Assembly (NCBI GenBank): GCA_036362985.1
Contig: JAYGXS010000007.1
Coordinates: 6,197,500-6,261,499, forward strand
DNA: 64,000 bases
From: Ligula intestinalis
Lineage: Eukaryota > Platyhelminthes > Cestoda > Diphyllobothriidea > Diphyllobothriidae
Reading direction: 5' to 3'
The notes under the pieces were generated by a model that saw only the letters and a list, made by a program, of their open reading frames with translations, was not told the origin of the DNA and did no database searches. This document shows, one piece after another, positions 10,660-22,398 of this stretch (its first letter is position 1; each line of letters opens with the position of its first letter). Both the position numbers and the translations under genes were made by a program.

Positions 10660-11399
10660 ATGTTCTAGTGAGTCGGCACGTTGGTAGGAGAAAGGGTTGT
10701 GCCCGCGTACTCTGGGAAAACGTCAGGCGACCAGTTGACCCCATGAAAACTGTGACCAGTTGTGCCTTGCGTAGGCGTGTGTCCTTACGAGCGTGCGGTC
10801 TAAGGTCATTTGTGTGTGGACAGTCATCGCCTCTATGTGGTGAGAGCTAACAAACAAAGACATTTGGTTAGGCTCGGCGCCTAAGGAAAGTCTCCAAATG
10901 CTGCCAGCACCTGATCCGGCTAATATTCTAACACCACGCATTTCGTTATGTCCGGCATTTGTCATGGGAGCGCAACCCAAACAATGCCTGCCCTGCCCTG
11001 ATCTCACCCCCGGTGTTGGTTCAGCGCATCTATCAGGTGGCCAATTTGGAGGTGGGGTGTGGATCGAGGGGGTAGTAAACAAACATTTGTGCACACAAGT
11101 AAGATGTGGTGGAGTTCAAAGTTATGATACTTTCCGCTTTTATGGTCTGGATGTTAAGAAGTTGTTCGTCGGTCCTAAATGGAGGAGAACGTGCGACTAA
11201 AGAGAATACTATTATTATTGTTATGCCGCTGCAAACGCCCTCAAGAATTGTCTAAGGTCTTTCGTGAACCTCTCCGATAAAAGATGTTCCATACATTTGC
11301 CTATCAGCATGAGTTTCCATTGTCCATCCTACCTCGCCGTGTTCAAGGATCTTGGTAGCTGAACAGAAACTGTGTAGAGGTCCATAATTAAGCCTCAAC
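10660..11399. other. Unassigned stretch, 10.7-11.4 kb
   Basis: Moderately GC-rich. The longest frame is a 123-codon minus-strand frame (10723-11094) with no domain I recognise. The part around 10870-10990 shows weak similarity to repeat Q (36.2-37.3 kb), so it may be a diverged copy. Confidence 0.4.
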
Positions 11400-12065
11400 T
11401 ACGTTGTTACATACAGAGAACGTACTATGCAGCTTAAATTGTACTCTTCACTCCAAATAAACGTCTTCCAGTTAATCGGTCACAAGAAGCCTTGGCTTTG
11501 CACGCCACCCCAAACTGCGTCTATGAATTCACATGCCCTTGCGAATGCAAGTATATTGGCAGTGCGAAAAGGCAATTGGCGACCAGGGCTGCTGAACATT
11601 GGCCTGCTTGGCTTTTAAAACAAGAAAACAAAGTGCCACGATCATCCATAAATAAACCTTTGTTAGACACTGGTCACTCCGTTGACATCAACATATCTTT
11701 CCGCGTTCTTGTTCGAGCACGAACAAACCGGACTTTGCGCTACATGGAAGCGGCCTATATACGGTGGCAGAAACCCGACCTATGTAAGCAGTTGGACCAT
11801 CTGGTTAATCACCAACTGCCGTGGCAAATGCACGCCACAATTAATCAACCCCTTATTCTTGTTAATTCTCATCCATAATTTTTTTTCCAAGTTTAAAGGT
11901 GACATTACTATTGACTGTTCACCGTGTTAAAATGACCTTGCTATTATTGATTATGTGATTATCCAAATTGTTGCGTTCTCCAGTTTTTACGATATTCATA
12001 CGAAGAGAAGAAGCAGTTGATAACCTCGCTCGAAATTTATTTGTACAATTAAATGCTGCCATTTT
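11400..12065 (+). mobile_element. PLE family A copy A3, GIY-YIG domain
   Basis: This plus-strand frame has one of the cleaner GIY-YIG domains in the window. It reads CVYEFTCPCECKYIG then SAKRQLATRAAEHWPAW (about 11513-11610). Next are DTGHSVDINISFRVLVRART, RYMEAAYIRWQKPDLCKQLDH and a C-terminal run to a stop at 11876-11878. The CxC pair preceding KYIG is typical of PLE endonucleases. The 3' UTR (11880-12065) matches A1 and A2. It is 5'-truncated: the RT palm is missing and the linker is broken near 11430. Confidence 0.85.
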
Positions 12066-12109
12066 CGCTTGCTTCAAATTTAAACCTGGAAGAAAATTAA
12101 TTGCAGTTT

Positions 12110-13784
12110 GGTTCTTTCTTTGCATCCGTGGGTGTCGAAGAGCCCCATTTAGGGGTGTTTTGGATAGCGAGCGAGGCACGAGCAGACAATTTTTTTCGAT
12201 TAACGAGCTTCCGCTCAGTTAAAGAGCTGTCAGTGCCTGCGTGTGTGTGTGTCTGCCCGTATCCGCCGTCGAGTCTTGTGCCCAGGGCGTGGGTCCTCAT
12301 TCGCCTGCAGCCAATCAGTAAATTTATAGAGATTGATTGGCTAAGTTTCGCATGACAAGTGTTTCACATGGCACCGACCTCGGTGCCAGAATGGATTAAG
12401 CTTGGACTAAACCGAAATTTCAGTGTATTTGGTAAAACGTAATAGAGCACACGCGAAATTTTGATTGTTGATTTTGACGATGTTCACAGTGTGTTCCGCA
12501 GCCTGATGGTGCAAGGACGATGACTTAAGCATGGGTAAGTGTTAAGCGATGGTAGACTTTCGCTGAATCTATCTGTTAGGACGGCCGAGTCATAACTCGG
12601 GCTGTTCTGAGGACACGAGAACAAAGGCCGAGGTCTGCCATCCGTGAGGTCATGCCTGGCCAAGGGCAAAGCGCGCACGCCAAGCGTCACGATAAAGACA
12701 CGATGGCTAACGCACGATGGCTCCTCACATGGGCCACTAGCGCAGGAGCCAATAGGGAACACAGGCTGCTGGTCCTTAAATACGGCACCACGGAGAGGAG
12801 GCGGACTCTGTTGTCTGATACGTGTTACCGACGACCCACGTTTCTGCTGCTAGCGACCCGGGACACGGCTGGTAGAGACACGGAACGCTGTTGGCCGACA
12901 CGATGACAGAACACAAGCTGCTGACGGACGCAGAGAACAGCTTGCTGAACACAAGGAAATAGAGCTGATAGACAAGCAGAACTAGTAACCGTAAAGTACT
13001 ACCTGCTATCCTGTTCTGTCTGCTCTTCCTAACAAGTAACTAAGTGACATAACCAGTGTTGACACAGAAACACACAAGGTTATAACACTATCGTACTATC
13101 TTTTTCCTCGTCCACCCGAGTTTGATGTCACGACAGATCACAGGCAGGATCAGAGGCAGCTGGCCGAAGCCGTCATGCCTGACGCAGGTCCCAGTGATTG
13201 AGAACTAGGAGTAGCTAGTATCTGAGTCTGTACCACCACCTACTCTCAAAGCTCGTTCCCATGTTTATAATTTTTCATGGGAATGCAAACCGAAAAACCT
13301 TTGTAATGCCCTAATCTGATATGGCCCCTAGCTGGTTTAGCAGAATCCTAGTTTAGGTCCCAGAATTTTTTAATTGCTATAATGTTTTCGACACAAGATA
13401 ACGCGCTATCAATATACACACAAATTAACTTCATTTTATCACGTACGTATGGGGCGTGATAAATTTGGACAGTTTTTGCTTTCTTTATCTTTATAGTTTA
13501 TTGGGTTTCTTTATATTCCTGCAAAAAAATTGATGGTCAGGAGGTCTTTTAAATGATATGGATCCAATAAATCATTTTGCTGCTATTGCCATATTTAAAA
13601 AGGTCAGGAGGTCGCCTGATTTAAATTACCGAGGGTCCAACTTATCGCTTCGGAGTTAGATTAAAATAGTACGCGGCGCTTTGCAATTCAAATGCGCAAC
13701 AACTTTGCGTTAGTTTATTTTCTTTGGTCTACTTAACTTAGTTATATTTGAGTTCAGTTTTCCGTTTGCTTTTTAGTTCATTAT
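12110..13784. other. Unassigned stretch with GC-rich island
   Basis: From about 12480 to 13130 the sequence is clearly richer in G+C than its surroundings and contains a TTAAATA box at 12776-12782, but no frame above 92 codons and no domain. It could be a solo LTR or other promoter-bearing repeat; I cannot show terminal repeats. From 13260 to 13780 it is AT-rich and featureless. Confidence 0.35.
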
Positions 13785-13834
13785 AATGATTGCTGAGAAG
13801 AAAACGACTCGATCGCTGGGACAATACTTTTATT

Positions 13835-13880
13835 CACCTGACGTTTCAACACCCGTCGGGGATTCATCATCAGAGAAATT
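13835..13880 (-). ncRNA. Hammerhead-like motif, PLE D type
   Basis: The minus strand reads CTGATGA, then a helix II region with CCC/GGG arms, then GAAACGTCAGG. The flanking 'aataaaagtattgtcccagcgatcgag' region matches 41585-41668 and 42975-43010, so this is a solo terminal unit of PLE family D. Helix III is essentially absent, which weakens the case for activity. Confidence 0.5.
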
Positions 13881-14079
13881 AGCATTAAACGGTAGCTTTC
13901 TATTTTTATTTGTTTACTTTTAAGTTTAGTTTCAGATTATTGTTAAAGCGAAGTCAGTTTATTTTACTTAAGCTTAGGTTTGAGTTATTTGATTTTAGCT
14001 TGAGCTAATTGTTTTTAATTTCTTTATTTTATAATAGTTGCATACTTGAAAATTTTAATTATGGTGCACTGTGTTGTTG

Positions 14080-17000
14080 TACTTGTTACTTACTTGTACT
14101 TGTTACGGCTGTGATCATGCCTGATCTAGCCGGCCTCAATGATGTCACGAACGGTACCTCTCCATGCGTGGCGACTGGCGGCAGCGGATCTCGAAAGCTC
14201 CACCCAGTGTCTTCTCCAGCGATGGAGGCCGAAGATAGAAGGTCCAAGAACTGCTTCCATGTCTTGACGGACGGTGTCTAGCCAAGTTTTCAGTTGCCCT
14301 CCTCTTCGACGTTTCCAGGTGGGCTGCGGTGCCGGGTCGAGGGCAGCATAGATAAGCTCGTGGAGCGGACGACGGAGAACGTGTCCAAACCACCTCAGTC
14401 ACCTTTCTTGAATGGCTTGAGATATCCTCGTGATACGATCACAGCGGATGCGGACTGTCTCATTTGAGACGAAGTCGCTATACTTAACTCGCAGGATCGT
14501 CTTCAGGCACTGGTGGTCAAAGACCTCCAGTCTTCGCTCATCTTCAGCGCGCACAGCCCAGCATTCACATCCATAGAGGAGGACTGATCGGATGGATGCA
14601 CGGTATACACGAATATTCTTGGCGATGGAGACGTCACGTCGGATCCATAGGCGCTTTCGAAGGAGTGAGAAAACCCAGTGAGCAGCATGGATACGGGAGA
14701 CAATGTCGTTCTTGCTCTGCCCATTCGGTAGCAGCCTCGCCCCGAGGTATTTAAAGCCGTCTACTTCTTCAAGTTAAAGGCCACTAATCACCAGGGGTGC
14801 TTTCTACTGGTCAGGGATGCAGCTCGAGAACAACTTCGTCTTTCCGGAATTTATGGACATGTCTACCGACATAGGGATCTCATTTAACCGCGACACTACT
14901 GACTGTAGACCATCAAAGCTTGAGGCTAACAGCGCAATATCATCGGTGTAGTCAAGATCAGTAAGTCGACGTCCGGGTGCAAGTTCAAAACCGTCTTCTT
15001 CATGTAGAGCCTTGTCGAGAATCCAATGATGTAGTTAAACAGAATGGGCGAAAGGACGCAGCCCTGTCGGACACCAGACCGGCTATCGAACGACTGAGAC
15101 AGATTGTTGTTGACCAGAACTCGTGCGGTGGTAGTCCGATAGTAGGTCTTAATCATGGCAATGAGTTTGGTCGGCACTCCATCCAGTTCTATTATTCGCC
15201 ACAGGGACTCATGATGGATGGAATCGAATGCGGCGGCAAAGTCGAAAAAGCAAATGGCCGTCGGTTGCTGGTAGCTATGGCGGATTTCTAGAGTGCGCCT
15301 CAGTGTGAATATTTGATCCGCACATCCACGCGCAGCTCGGAATCCGGCTTGTTTGGGTCGTGTCCTGGAGTCACGTACAGACTGGAAGCACCTGAGAAGA
15401 ACAACAGCGAAAATCTTTGCAGCAACATCGATAAGACTTATGCAACGGTAGTTCTCGCATCTTGTCTTATCTACCTTCTTGTGGACAGGTACAAGAATAC
15501 CTGAGCCCCAGTCATCGGGAACGGTCTCTTCTCGCCACGCCTGTACAAGCACCTCATGGAGCCGAGGAGCCAGAGTGTCGACACAGGACTTGTAGATTTC
15601 TGGAGGAATACCGTCCTCTCCGCACGCTTTGTTGTTGCGTAGCCTCTGCATTACATCGGTAACTTCGTCTTCGGAAGGGATGTCGCACGACACTGCGTAG
15701 GCAGGGGAGGATTGAAACTCCGCTGTGGAGGAGAGGGAGGGTGTTATGGGTTTTTCGTCAAAGTTGAGTAGGTACTCGAAGTGTTCACGCCAGCGATCGA
15801 CCTTGGCCGAGTTGTCAGCAATTAAATCTCCATTCACATCGCGGACAGAATCACAGAGTATCGGAAGCTTACCAATAACCTGGCGGATGATTTCGTACAA
15901 TTTTCGGGTGTCACCAACATTAGAAGCCTGCTCCATAGAAGTCACCGTTTCGGACCAATACTTCTGCCGATCATCTCTAGCTGACTTTGCTGTCAGCTTT
16001 CGAAGTTGGCGGAAGGACGCATCGTTTCGGGACCTGGCTCGAGTCGTCTCGGCCGATAGCTGCAGGGTTCTTCCAGGGATCCAGTCACTTCGGCACCGCT
16101 GAGTGAATCCGAGAATCTTCTCAGCTGCCCCATAGATGGATGTCTTCAGTGATGGCCACTTGCTACTGTTCTCGTTGTCAGCCTGGGTCATAAGACGGGA
16201 CTGGATTTCTGTGCTTAAAGCCTCGGTAGTGCTGGTTTGCCGGAGCTTAGCGACATCAAGGCGTCTCGCACGTGGCAGTTTGGGCACGGATAAGAGGTGA
16301 ACCTTCAGGCGCGTGCGAACGAGAACATGGTCAGACCCGTGGACGTTACCAGTTTCGGCACCTCGCATCGAACTGCTATCGTGGACCCAGCTGCAAAACC
16401 ATGAACCAACTAGAATGTAATCGATCTGACTGGCAGTACGGCCATCGTTCGAATACCAAGTCAGTAAATGTTTGTGATGATGCTGAAAGCATGCGTTGAT
16501 AACAAACAGTCGCTTCTGTTCGGCAAACTGCAGCATCCTCTCATCATTGTCCGTTCGAGAGCCAAGCCCAAAACGACCAAGAAGGTGGCTCTTTGTTGGG
16601 TCACCGGGCCCAGTCCGGCCATTCCAGTCCCCGGCAACAATAAGCAGATCTCGACGATGGAGTGGTTCAGCTAGCTCCTGCGGCTGCGAGTATAAATTAT
16701 CTTTCTCTTGCTGTTCAGCCGCCGACGTAGGTGCATACACAGATACGACCGAGATGTTCGTAAAATGGCCTTTTAATCGAACATAGGCCATTCGGTCGTT
16801 GACTGGTTCCCATGCTAGTAGTGCACGGTTAGCTTCTTCCGAGAGGGCAATAGCCACACCATGTCTACTAGATGAGTCACTCGGACCGCTTTGATACAAG
16901 GTGAAATAAGAATCGACCCCCGGGATTTTGATTTCTCGGGCGCCTGAGTCGGGGAGTCGGACCTCTGACAAGCAACAAACATCCACGTGATATTCATGGA

Positions 17001-17100
17001 GACTGTGCGCTGTCAGACTTTGAGTACCAGGTTCCAGAAATGTTAGCACATTCCAGCATCAAATATCAAGAGTCCGTTTTTGTTTAGCATTCCAGCTTGC
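14080..17100 (-). mobile_element. RTE-like non-LTR retrotransposon, inactivated
   Basis: Nearly full coding length on the minus strand: an AP-type endonuclease followed by reverse transcriptase and a C-terminal tail. The translated product ends at TAG 14126-14128. It is followed by a short 3' UTR whose plus-strand form contains repeated 'acttgtt/acttgtac' units, consistent with the short repetitive tails of RTE-type LINEs. The RTE assignment rests on the combined endonuclease-RT protein, short 3' UTR and tail; a related LINE clade is possible. The 5' boundary is uncertain and may extend to about 17640. Confidence 0.8.
14126..17100 (-). pseudogene. LINE endonuclease-reverse transcriptase pseudogene
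   Basis: The longest frame (14926-17049) has an exonuclease-endonuclease-phosphatase domain: WNV at 17047-17055, SEV at residues 28-30, GDWN at 140-143, QIDYILV at 208-214 and GSDH at 238-241. These match the metal/catalytic motifs that nick target DNA. The RT follows: FFDFAAAFDS (motif A, about residue 600) and GVRQGCVLSP (motif B, about 658). A frameshift at about 15021-15027 moves the catalytic box into another frame, where it reads DYTDDIALLAS. That frame runs on with stops TAG 14804-14806, TAA 14774-14776 and TGA 14399-14401. A further TGA at 17059-17061 lies just before WNV. It cannot make active protein. Confidence 0.85.
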
Positions 17101-17640
17101 ATATTATTCGCCCGCACCACCGGACAAGGGTTGCGGAGCGCGTCGGTTCCCGTGGACGCCGTAGCATGGGTCGTAAAATCGTAAGTTGACATAAGAGGTT
17201 TCTTGGGAATTTCGAATACAGGCGGGTCCCCAACGGCCGCTCGGATTCTTTGTTCGAGGTTGACTCCTCTAGCACTTTGGCTCAAGAACCTAACCACAAG
17301 GCAGTGGTGTTGGTGGCAAGCAAACCTTTTTAATGGCGGTTCACGCTCGCCATGTCACAGTGTCGTCATTGAGCCTTGCGGTATTTTATAAGGCAGTCGG
17401 TGCGCCAGACCTCAGCCCACCGCGCCCTGGTAACACTGTCGCTGCTGCGTCCGCGACTGCTTATTCGCCAGACCCGGGAGACTGCTTATTTCGCAGCTAA
17501 ACTTCACTGAAGGCCGCGCCACTATCCGCCACCCGTGGACGCGCCAGGTAGCCTGCAGCTTGGCTAACGGGTAACCCTCCTTTCCCGGGTAACCCGCCAC
17601 GGGGTATATCTGTTGTTGACAAAAATTAAAGCATTTCAAT
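17101..17640 (-). other. Possible 5' region of the LINE
   Basis: GC-rich sequence directly upstream of the LINE frame. A minus-strand 84-codon frame (17043-17297) ends where the endonuclease begins, but I see no domain. It may be the 5' UTR or N-terminal extension of the element; the boundary cannot be set without another copy. Confidence 0.4.
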
Positions 17641-17984
17641 CACTATTTTTGCTTTTTCCACTTTAATCAACTTTATTTTTTATTCAAGTTTCATTTTCTT
17701 TGTATTGCCCAGAGTGTATGCTTTTTACTTCACCCGGTCCAGTATTACAGAAGGAAGGGGCTTTTGAGTGCTGATCTGAGCCCTAAACTAGGATTCTGCC
17801 AGTGCATCTACAACGCGGCGAGGATTCAGTATTCAGTATCAGTATATTGAGGGTATGTAGGAAAAATTCCTTTGATGTCTTTCGTTCCACGCCACTTCCT
17901 AAAATCACACCTTTTCTGCCCTGGAGTCACTGCCCCTTGTGTACTTTCAGGCAGTTAAGATGAATGCTGGCAATACTGAGACTA
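17641..17984. other. No recognisable gene, 17.6-18.0 kb
   Basis: AT-rich start, then mixed sequence with no long frame, repeat partner or RNA signature. Confidence 0.55.
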
Positions 17985-19265
17985 GAGCAATGATCACTAG
18001 ATTAGCGAAATTTAACAATGTCATACAATTTCGCGATCTCTCCTTTAGCTGCAGACGGTAGTTGCCTAAGTGTCAGCCTCGAAGGGTGAAACTTTATAGG
18101 TAAAGGGGTTGGAAACAATTAGTCATAGATGTGGGCGCATGGTGAGGGGTAGAGGAGGGGGAGAGGTTATTATCACAGCATGGCAGTTCATGAAAGCCTG
18201 CAGGACGTGGATAAAAAGGGGGGTCGGGGTAGGGGCAGGAGACAGGGTAGCAGTCAGTCTAAGGGTGACGCGGAGTCGTAAGCGGCAATGAGTTTATCGA
18301 TCGTTACCACGGCAATGCGAGGTTGATCACATGGTCCAGCTGCTTACAGAGTTCTGGCTTTCTTCTCCGTATTGCAGCGCCCTTCGCAAAGCGTAGGAGA
18401 CGCCCGGTCGGCGCCGGAATTACGACCTTAAATGCAGTCGTTCGTTTGACTGCATGGCCAGTGTCCACTAGGGTCTTAGTGATTGGACTCTTAAGCACTT
18501 TATATTCCGCCCTGAGCAACCACTTTGACATGTTTTCAGCTGACCGCGTTGCCAACTGCCTTTGCGTGCGTCCAATGTATTTGCAGCCGCATCTATGTAC
18601 ATGTGAACTCGTAAATACAGTTTAAAGTGGCGTACATAAACAGAAGGTCTTAAGTCGGTTGAAATGGAATAGTCGTTGTTGTGCTTACGTACAACAATTT
18701 AGCGGCGGGATAAGTTCTTTCAATTGTGCCTCGAAGCCTCCGTTTTATCACGTTGGAGACATTATCAGCCTTGAAAGGGAGGAAAATGCTCACCGGCTTT
18801 TTTGGTACTGATATTTCAGGAGTAATTTCATGTCTGCGGTGTTAAAACTTATCAATGAATTTTGCGGGGTAACCGTTCCCAAGCGGAAAGTCCTCCCCTC
18901 ATCAATCGTATCCGCAGAACAGATTCTAGCTGCTCTATTGAAGAGGCACAACACCAAGATTCGTTTCCTCTGAATCGGAACGAAACTATGAAAGTGCATG
19001 TATTGTCCTTTACACGTGGTTTTCCGATAGATGGACCTTTGAATGGAACCATCTGCGCGCCTGCGGATCAGCACATCTAAGAGAGCCAGTTTCTCATGCT
19101 TCTCATGCTCGATCGTAAATTTTATCTTTGCATGTGCCTCGTTCATAGCTTTAAGAAGGTGCTCACCGGCTTTTTTGGCACTGAGCAGGGGAGATTCCAC
19201 GGAAATAGGCGCCGAGTCTGCAGCGCAGGAGCCAATAATGCCGCTGCGCGAGTTAGAATTTGCCC
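17985..19265 (-). mobile_element. PLE family G copy G1
   Basis: The minus strand reads an RT C-terminal part (IKFTIEHEKHEKLALLDVLI then ADGSIQRSIYRK, about 19020-19130). Then come the linker SVPKKPVSIFLPFKADN and VIKRRLRGTIERTY (18690-18820) and the GIY-YIG core KYIGRTQRQLATRSAEN (about 18530-18590). The C-terminus is DTGHAVKRTTAFKVV and CKQLDHVINLALPW (18304-18480). Frameshifts separate these parts. The 3' UTR (17985-18300) matches 59930-60300. The RT catalytic core is missing, so it is 5'-truncated and inactive. Confidence 0.8.
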
Positions 19266-19534
19266 CAAAAAGCTTTTAACTTATCTTTTGCTGATTACTG
19301 CCAACAGACGATTTGACAGCAAATACGTGCTGCTTTTATTTACCCAGTTTCCTTGAGACAACATCTCAGAAATATATCTTGTCCACCCTGAAAACTTTCT
19401 TTACCGTGCACACCTAACTGGTTTTTCACATTGTACTGTAATTTCCGGTTGGTGGATTTTAGAAAACTTGCTTGCCAAACGGTCTTCTAAATTCAGAAGA
19501 CGAGGAAGTGATCACTGGAACAAAAGTTTTATCT

Positions 19535-19590
19535 TCCTGAAGTTTCAGATTCCGTCGGGAATCCGTATGGCGTTCCCATACGGCGTAGGG
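19535..19590 (-). ncRNA. Degenerate hammerhead-like terminal unit (minus)
   Basis: The minus strand reads GGATTCCCGACGGAATC, then TGAAACTTCAGG and an AT-rich run ending 'tgttccagtgatcac'. It mirrors the plus-strand unit at 19905-19965 and the one at 770-830. The GAAA box is mutated to TGAAAC and no CTGATGA box is visible, so this is a relic. Confidence 0.4.
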
Positions 19591-19898
19591 AAAAGTTTCC
19601 TGAGCAAGAGAATCAGCCACGTGGGAAGGGCCGGGCCCAGCAACGACTCTGGCGACAGCGGGCATAATTGTCACGCGATTATCAGGCCCACATCTGACGC
19701 TGGCAAGGCAATTGTGGTAATTAATGAGTCAAACGTGAAGTGTCAAGCCATCACCGCACCAATGAAGACCTCAAGTGGTGGCTAAAGGAACTAACAATTA
19801 CAGTTCGCATGCGGGTGACCGCCATGAACTATAAATACCGTGCAATCAGTGCATGTTTCTCCCCTATCTGCGCATGAATATGACCATGCTACCATCAC

Positions 19899-19965
19899 CT
19901 ATGATTAAGGATTCCCGATGGAATCCGAAACGTCAGGAAAAATAAAACTCTTGTTCCAGTGCTCG
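19899..19965 (+). ncRNA. Degenerate hammerhead-like terminal unit (plus)
   Basis: GGATTCC/GGAATCC arms with loop CGAT are followed by GAAACGTCAGG and 'ctcttgttccagtgctcgc'. Upstream, 'cctatgattaagg' is probably a decayed CTGATGA box. It is almost the same as 771-830 and the inverse of 19535-19590. Together the two units bound about 300 bp of sequence without a recognised protein. Confidence 0.45.
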
Positions 19966-20411
19966 CTTCCTTTTCTCCTGCACTGTTTCATGGAACTCAC
20001 ATATTCTCCACTGCTGGTCTTCTAAGTTTTCCGTTGTTGTGCTATGCGAACTGCAAATGAAGTCATCTGCTGAATAAATCGAGACAAGAAGTCCAGGAAA
20101 GACAATCAATTGGAATAATCCATCCCGATAAGCAGTGCGAAGCCTGTCATGCAAATATGCATGATTGCAAACCATTTTTCTGTTTTCGGTCGTAAAATCA
20201 TGTTTGCGTTCTATTTAAACGTTTCAGATTAGGGAACTTTCATAAAATTGTACAGATACTGAGGTAAACTCGGTTGACAAAGCCACGCTGAAATTGTTAT
20301 ATGAGTTGATGGCAAGCTGAAAGTATAAATATCTTTCTACTGGATGATATAGGACCGTAATCAGGAATAAACGCAATTTGCTTCAGCAGTGAGAATAAGG
20401 TTCCGATAATA

Positions 20412-21256
20412 CAGCACCATCTGTCTCAAAACTACTTGCACCTTTGAAAAGTTAACTAGTTTCTTTAAAATTTAATATTAAGCATTAATCGAAGATCAAC
20501 TGAAAACAAAGATGGAATAACCTTCTGTAATATAGTCAGAAGGTAGACGACTGGAAACAAGTTTTCTTCTCTGATGAATTGCTGTATGAAATGCTTAATC
20601 TGCCGAGCATAAAAATGATATTATTTTGGCCCTAAGTCCTCACACGGTTGAGAATACTAAAGTTTCTCAGTTTAACCCTACAGTCATGATGTGGTAAGCA
20701 CTGTGCTTTGGGCTGCTATCTGACCTTTTCATTGTCGCAGGGTCAACGAGGAAAAGGTAAATATTAAAGAAAGGAGATCCTAAAGCGAAACTTGTTTAAA
20801 AGTTTGGAATAAAATCATGTGGGTAGGTCAAGAATTGAAAAGAAACTTGTTCCCAAGATGTCAAGGATTATTTTTATGCAAAATGGGGCCACAGCTTATA
20901 CAGCTCTGGAGACCTATAGGTTGCTGTCAACAAAAACTGCACATTTAATAAGGAAAACCAGATGGTCAGAAAATCGTTGTGACTTGAATCCAATCAAAAA
21001 ATTACGGTCAATTTTTGGTAATATGGTTGATAAAAACTGTCTGCTCTTATTGCTGTTGCTGGATTGGAGGGATCCCTGCTGGAAGTCTGGCAAAAGACCC
21101 ATTTGGAGACTTTCCACAATCTCATTCCTAACAGGCTAGAAGCTATCCTAAAGGTCAAAGGAAAATCGCCTGTAGTGTAAAATCCCAAATAAACGTTACT
21201 ATATAAACTGTGACTGTATTAATATAGTGCAAATAAGTTCAAGACACCCATATATT
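20412..21256 (+). pseudogene. Tc1-like transposon copy T1, transposase remnant
   Basis: Plus-strand pieces match a Tc1/mariner transposase. FSDEL (about 20567) holds the first catalytic Asp, FMQNGATAYTALET (about 20873) has Asn where the second Asp is usual, and DLNPIKKL (about 20983) has Lys where the final acidic residue is usual. Frame changes separate them. The left end follows TA at 20410-20411 with CAG, and TGTCTCAAAACTACTTGCAC pairs imperfectly with the right-end inverted repeat near 21215-21250. Two of three catalytic residues look lost, so it is inactive. Confidence 0.75.
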
Positions 21257-21488
21257 GGACGCACATCCCAATAGGCAGTGGGACAGGGTTATACAGTGTA
21301 GTCTGAGTTAAACGCCAACCGCATGGCGAGGTTGGCGTGTAATGGTTCCTGTGTTAGGGTAGGACGAAAGAGCGAGCGGAGAGAATTGGTTCAGGTTTTG
21401 GGCGGTGATCAGGGTTCAAATATATGAAATGATACATGCTGCTATTTGCCCGAAGCAAACTACTGTTACTAGGGGATAGGCGCGAAAT

Positions 21489-21790
21489 TCAATCGTCACC
21501 TGACGTCGGGGTCGGCCACGGAAGAGCAAGAACTTGTGACAGCGTCCTCTGACAACATAGCACTGGGTTCGCTAGCCGTATAGCCACTGCTTCGGCTGTT
21601 GCATGCACCCGTTGGATTAGGCCGTTAGGAAAGTTACCTAATGTCCCGTAGACAGCTTGAAAGGCTTCTTTAGTATCGACTCGATGATCCATATCGACAA
21701 GATGTGCGAGAATAGCACTCGAGATCGATCTAGTTTCACCATTTCTTAACCAGGCCGGTATGTGCTCACGTACACTTTTTAGTAATAGTA
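21489..21790 (-). pseudogene. PLE family D copy D4, endonuclease C-terminus
   Basis: The minus strand reads SVREHIPAWL, AILAHLVDMDHRVDTKEAFQ and ATAEAVAIRLANPVLC, which match the C-terminal half of the GIY-YIG region in D2. The GIY-YIG core itself lies beyond the truncation at about 21790. This is a short 5'-truncated fragment lying between two Tc1-like copies. Confidence 0.7.
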
Positions 21791-22398
21791 TTTATGCTTT
21801 ATTTACCTTATTGGTTGCTGATTTATTGGTAAGCAAGATTTGTCAAATTACAAGCAGACAGGTACCCTCACTAAGCAGAAGAACCCTGGAAGACCAAACG
21901 TATTTTCGAGAGTTGAAACGACATTTACTGGAAAATCAATTGGTAAACCAAGGCAAAATACAAGGAAACTTGCACAGAAACTGAATGCTAGAGGCCTGAA
22001 CGGTTCTACATCCAGTTCTTACTGCTATTTGCTTGACAGTTTGAGTGTAACCGCCCATCCATAGACTGACAGAAAAACAGACGTACGATAGGATGGAAGG
22101 TGGGTGGAAGGTGGACCGTAAACGATGAATTGCCGTATGAGATCTTTTATCCTTCAAACACGAACAATGACGTTTTCTGGGTTCCAAGTCCTAACACGGC
22201 GGATAATGCTGAAGGAAAAAGTTCAGCCCTGCAGATATGGTATGGGGAGCAATGTTCTTTTAAGTGCCCTATGGCCAAAACATTTAACCAGAGCTTCCTA
22301 CCAGAGAAAATTTCGCATTTATGGACGAGAGAAATGTGGTCAGCAAAAAGTTCTGACTTGAATTCAATTAAAAATGTATGAGTATCATTTCCTCAGGA

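Noticed and set aside
10723..11094. 123-codon minus-strand frame as a gene
   Set aside because: No domain and partial similarity of the interval to dispersed repeat Q.
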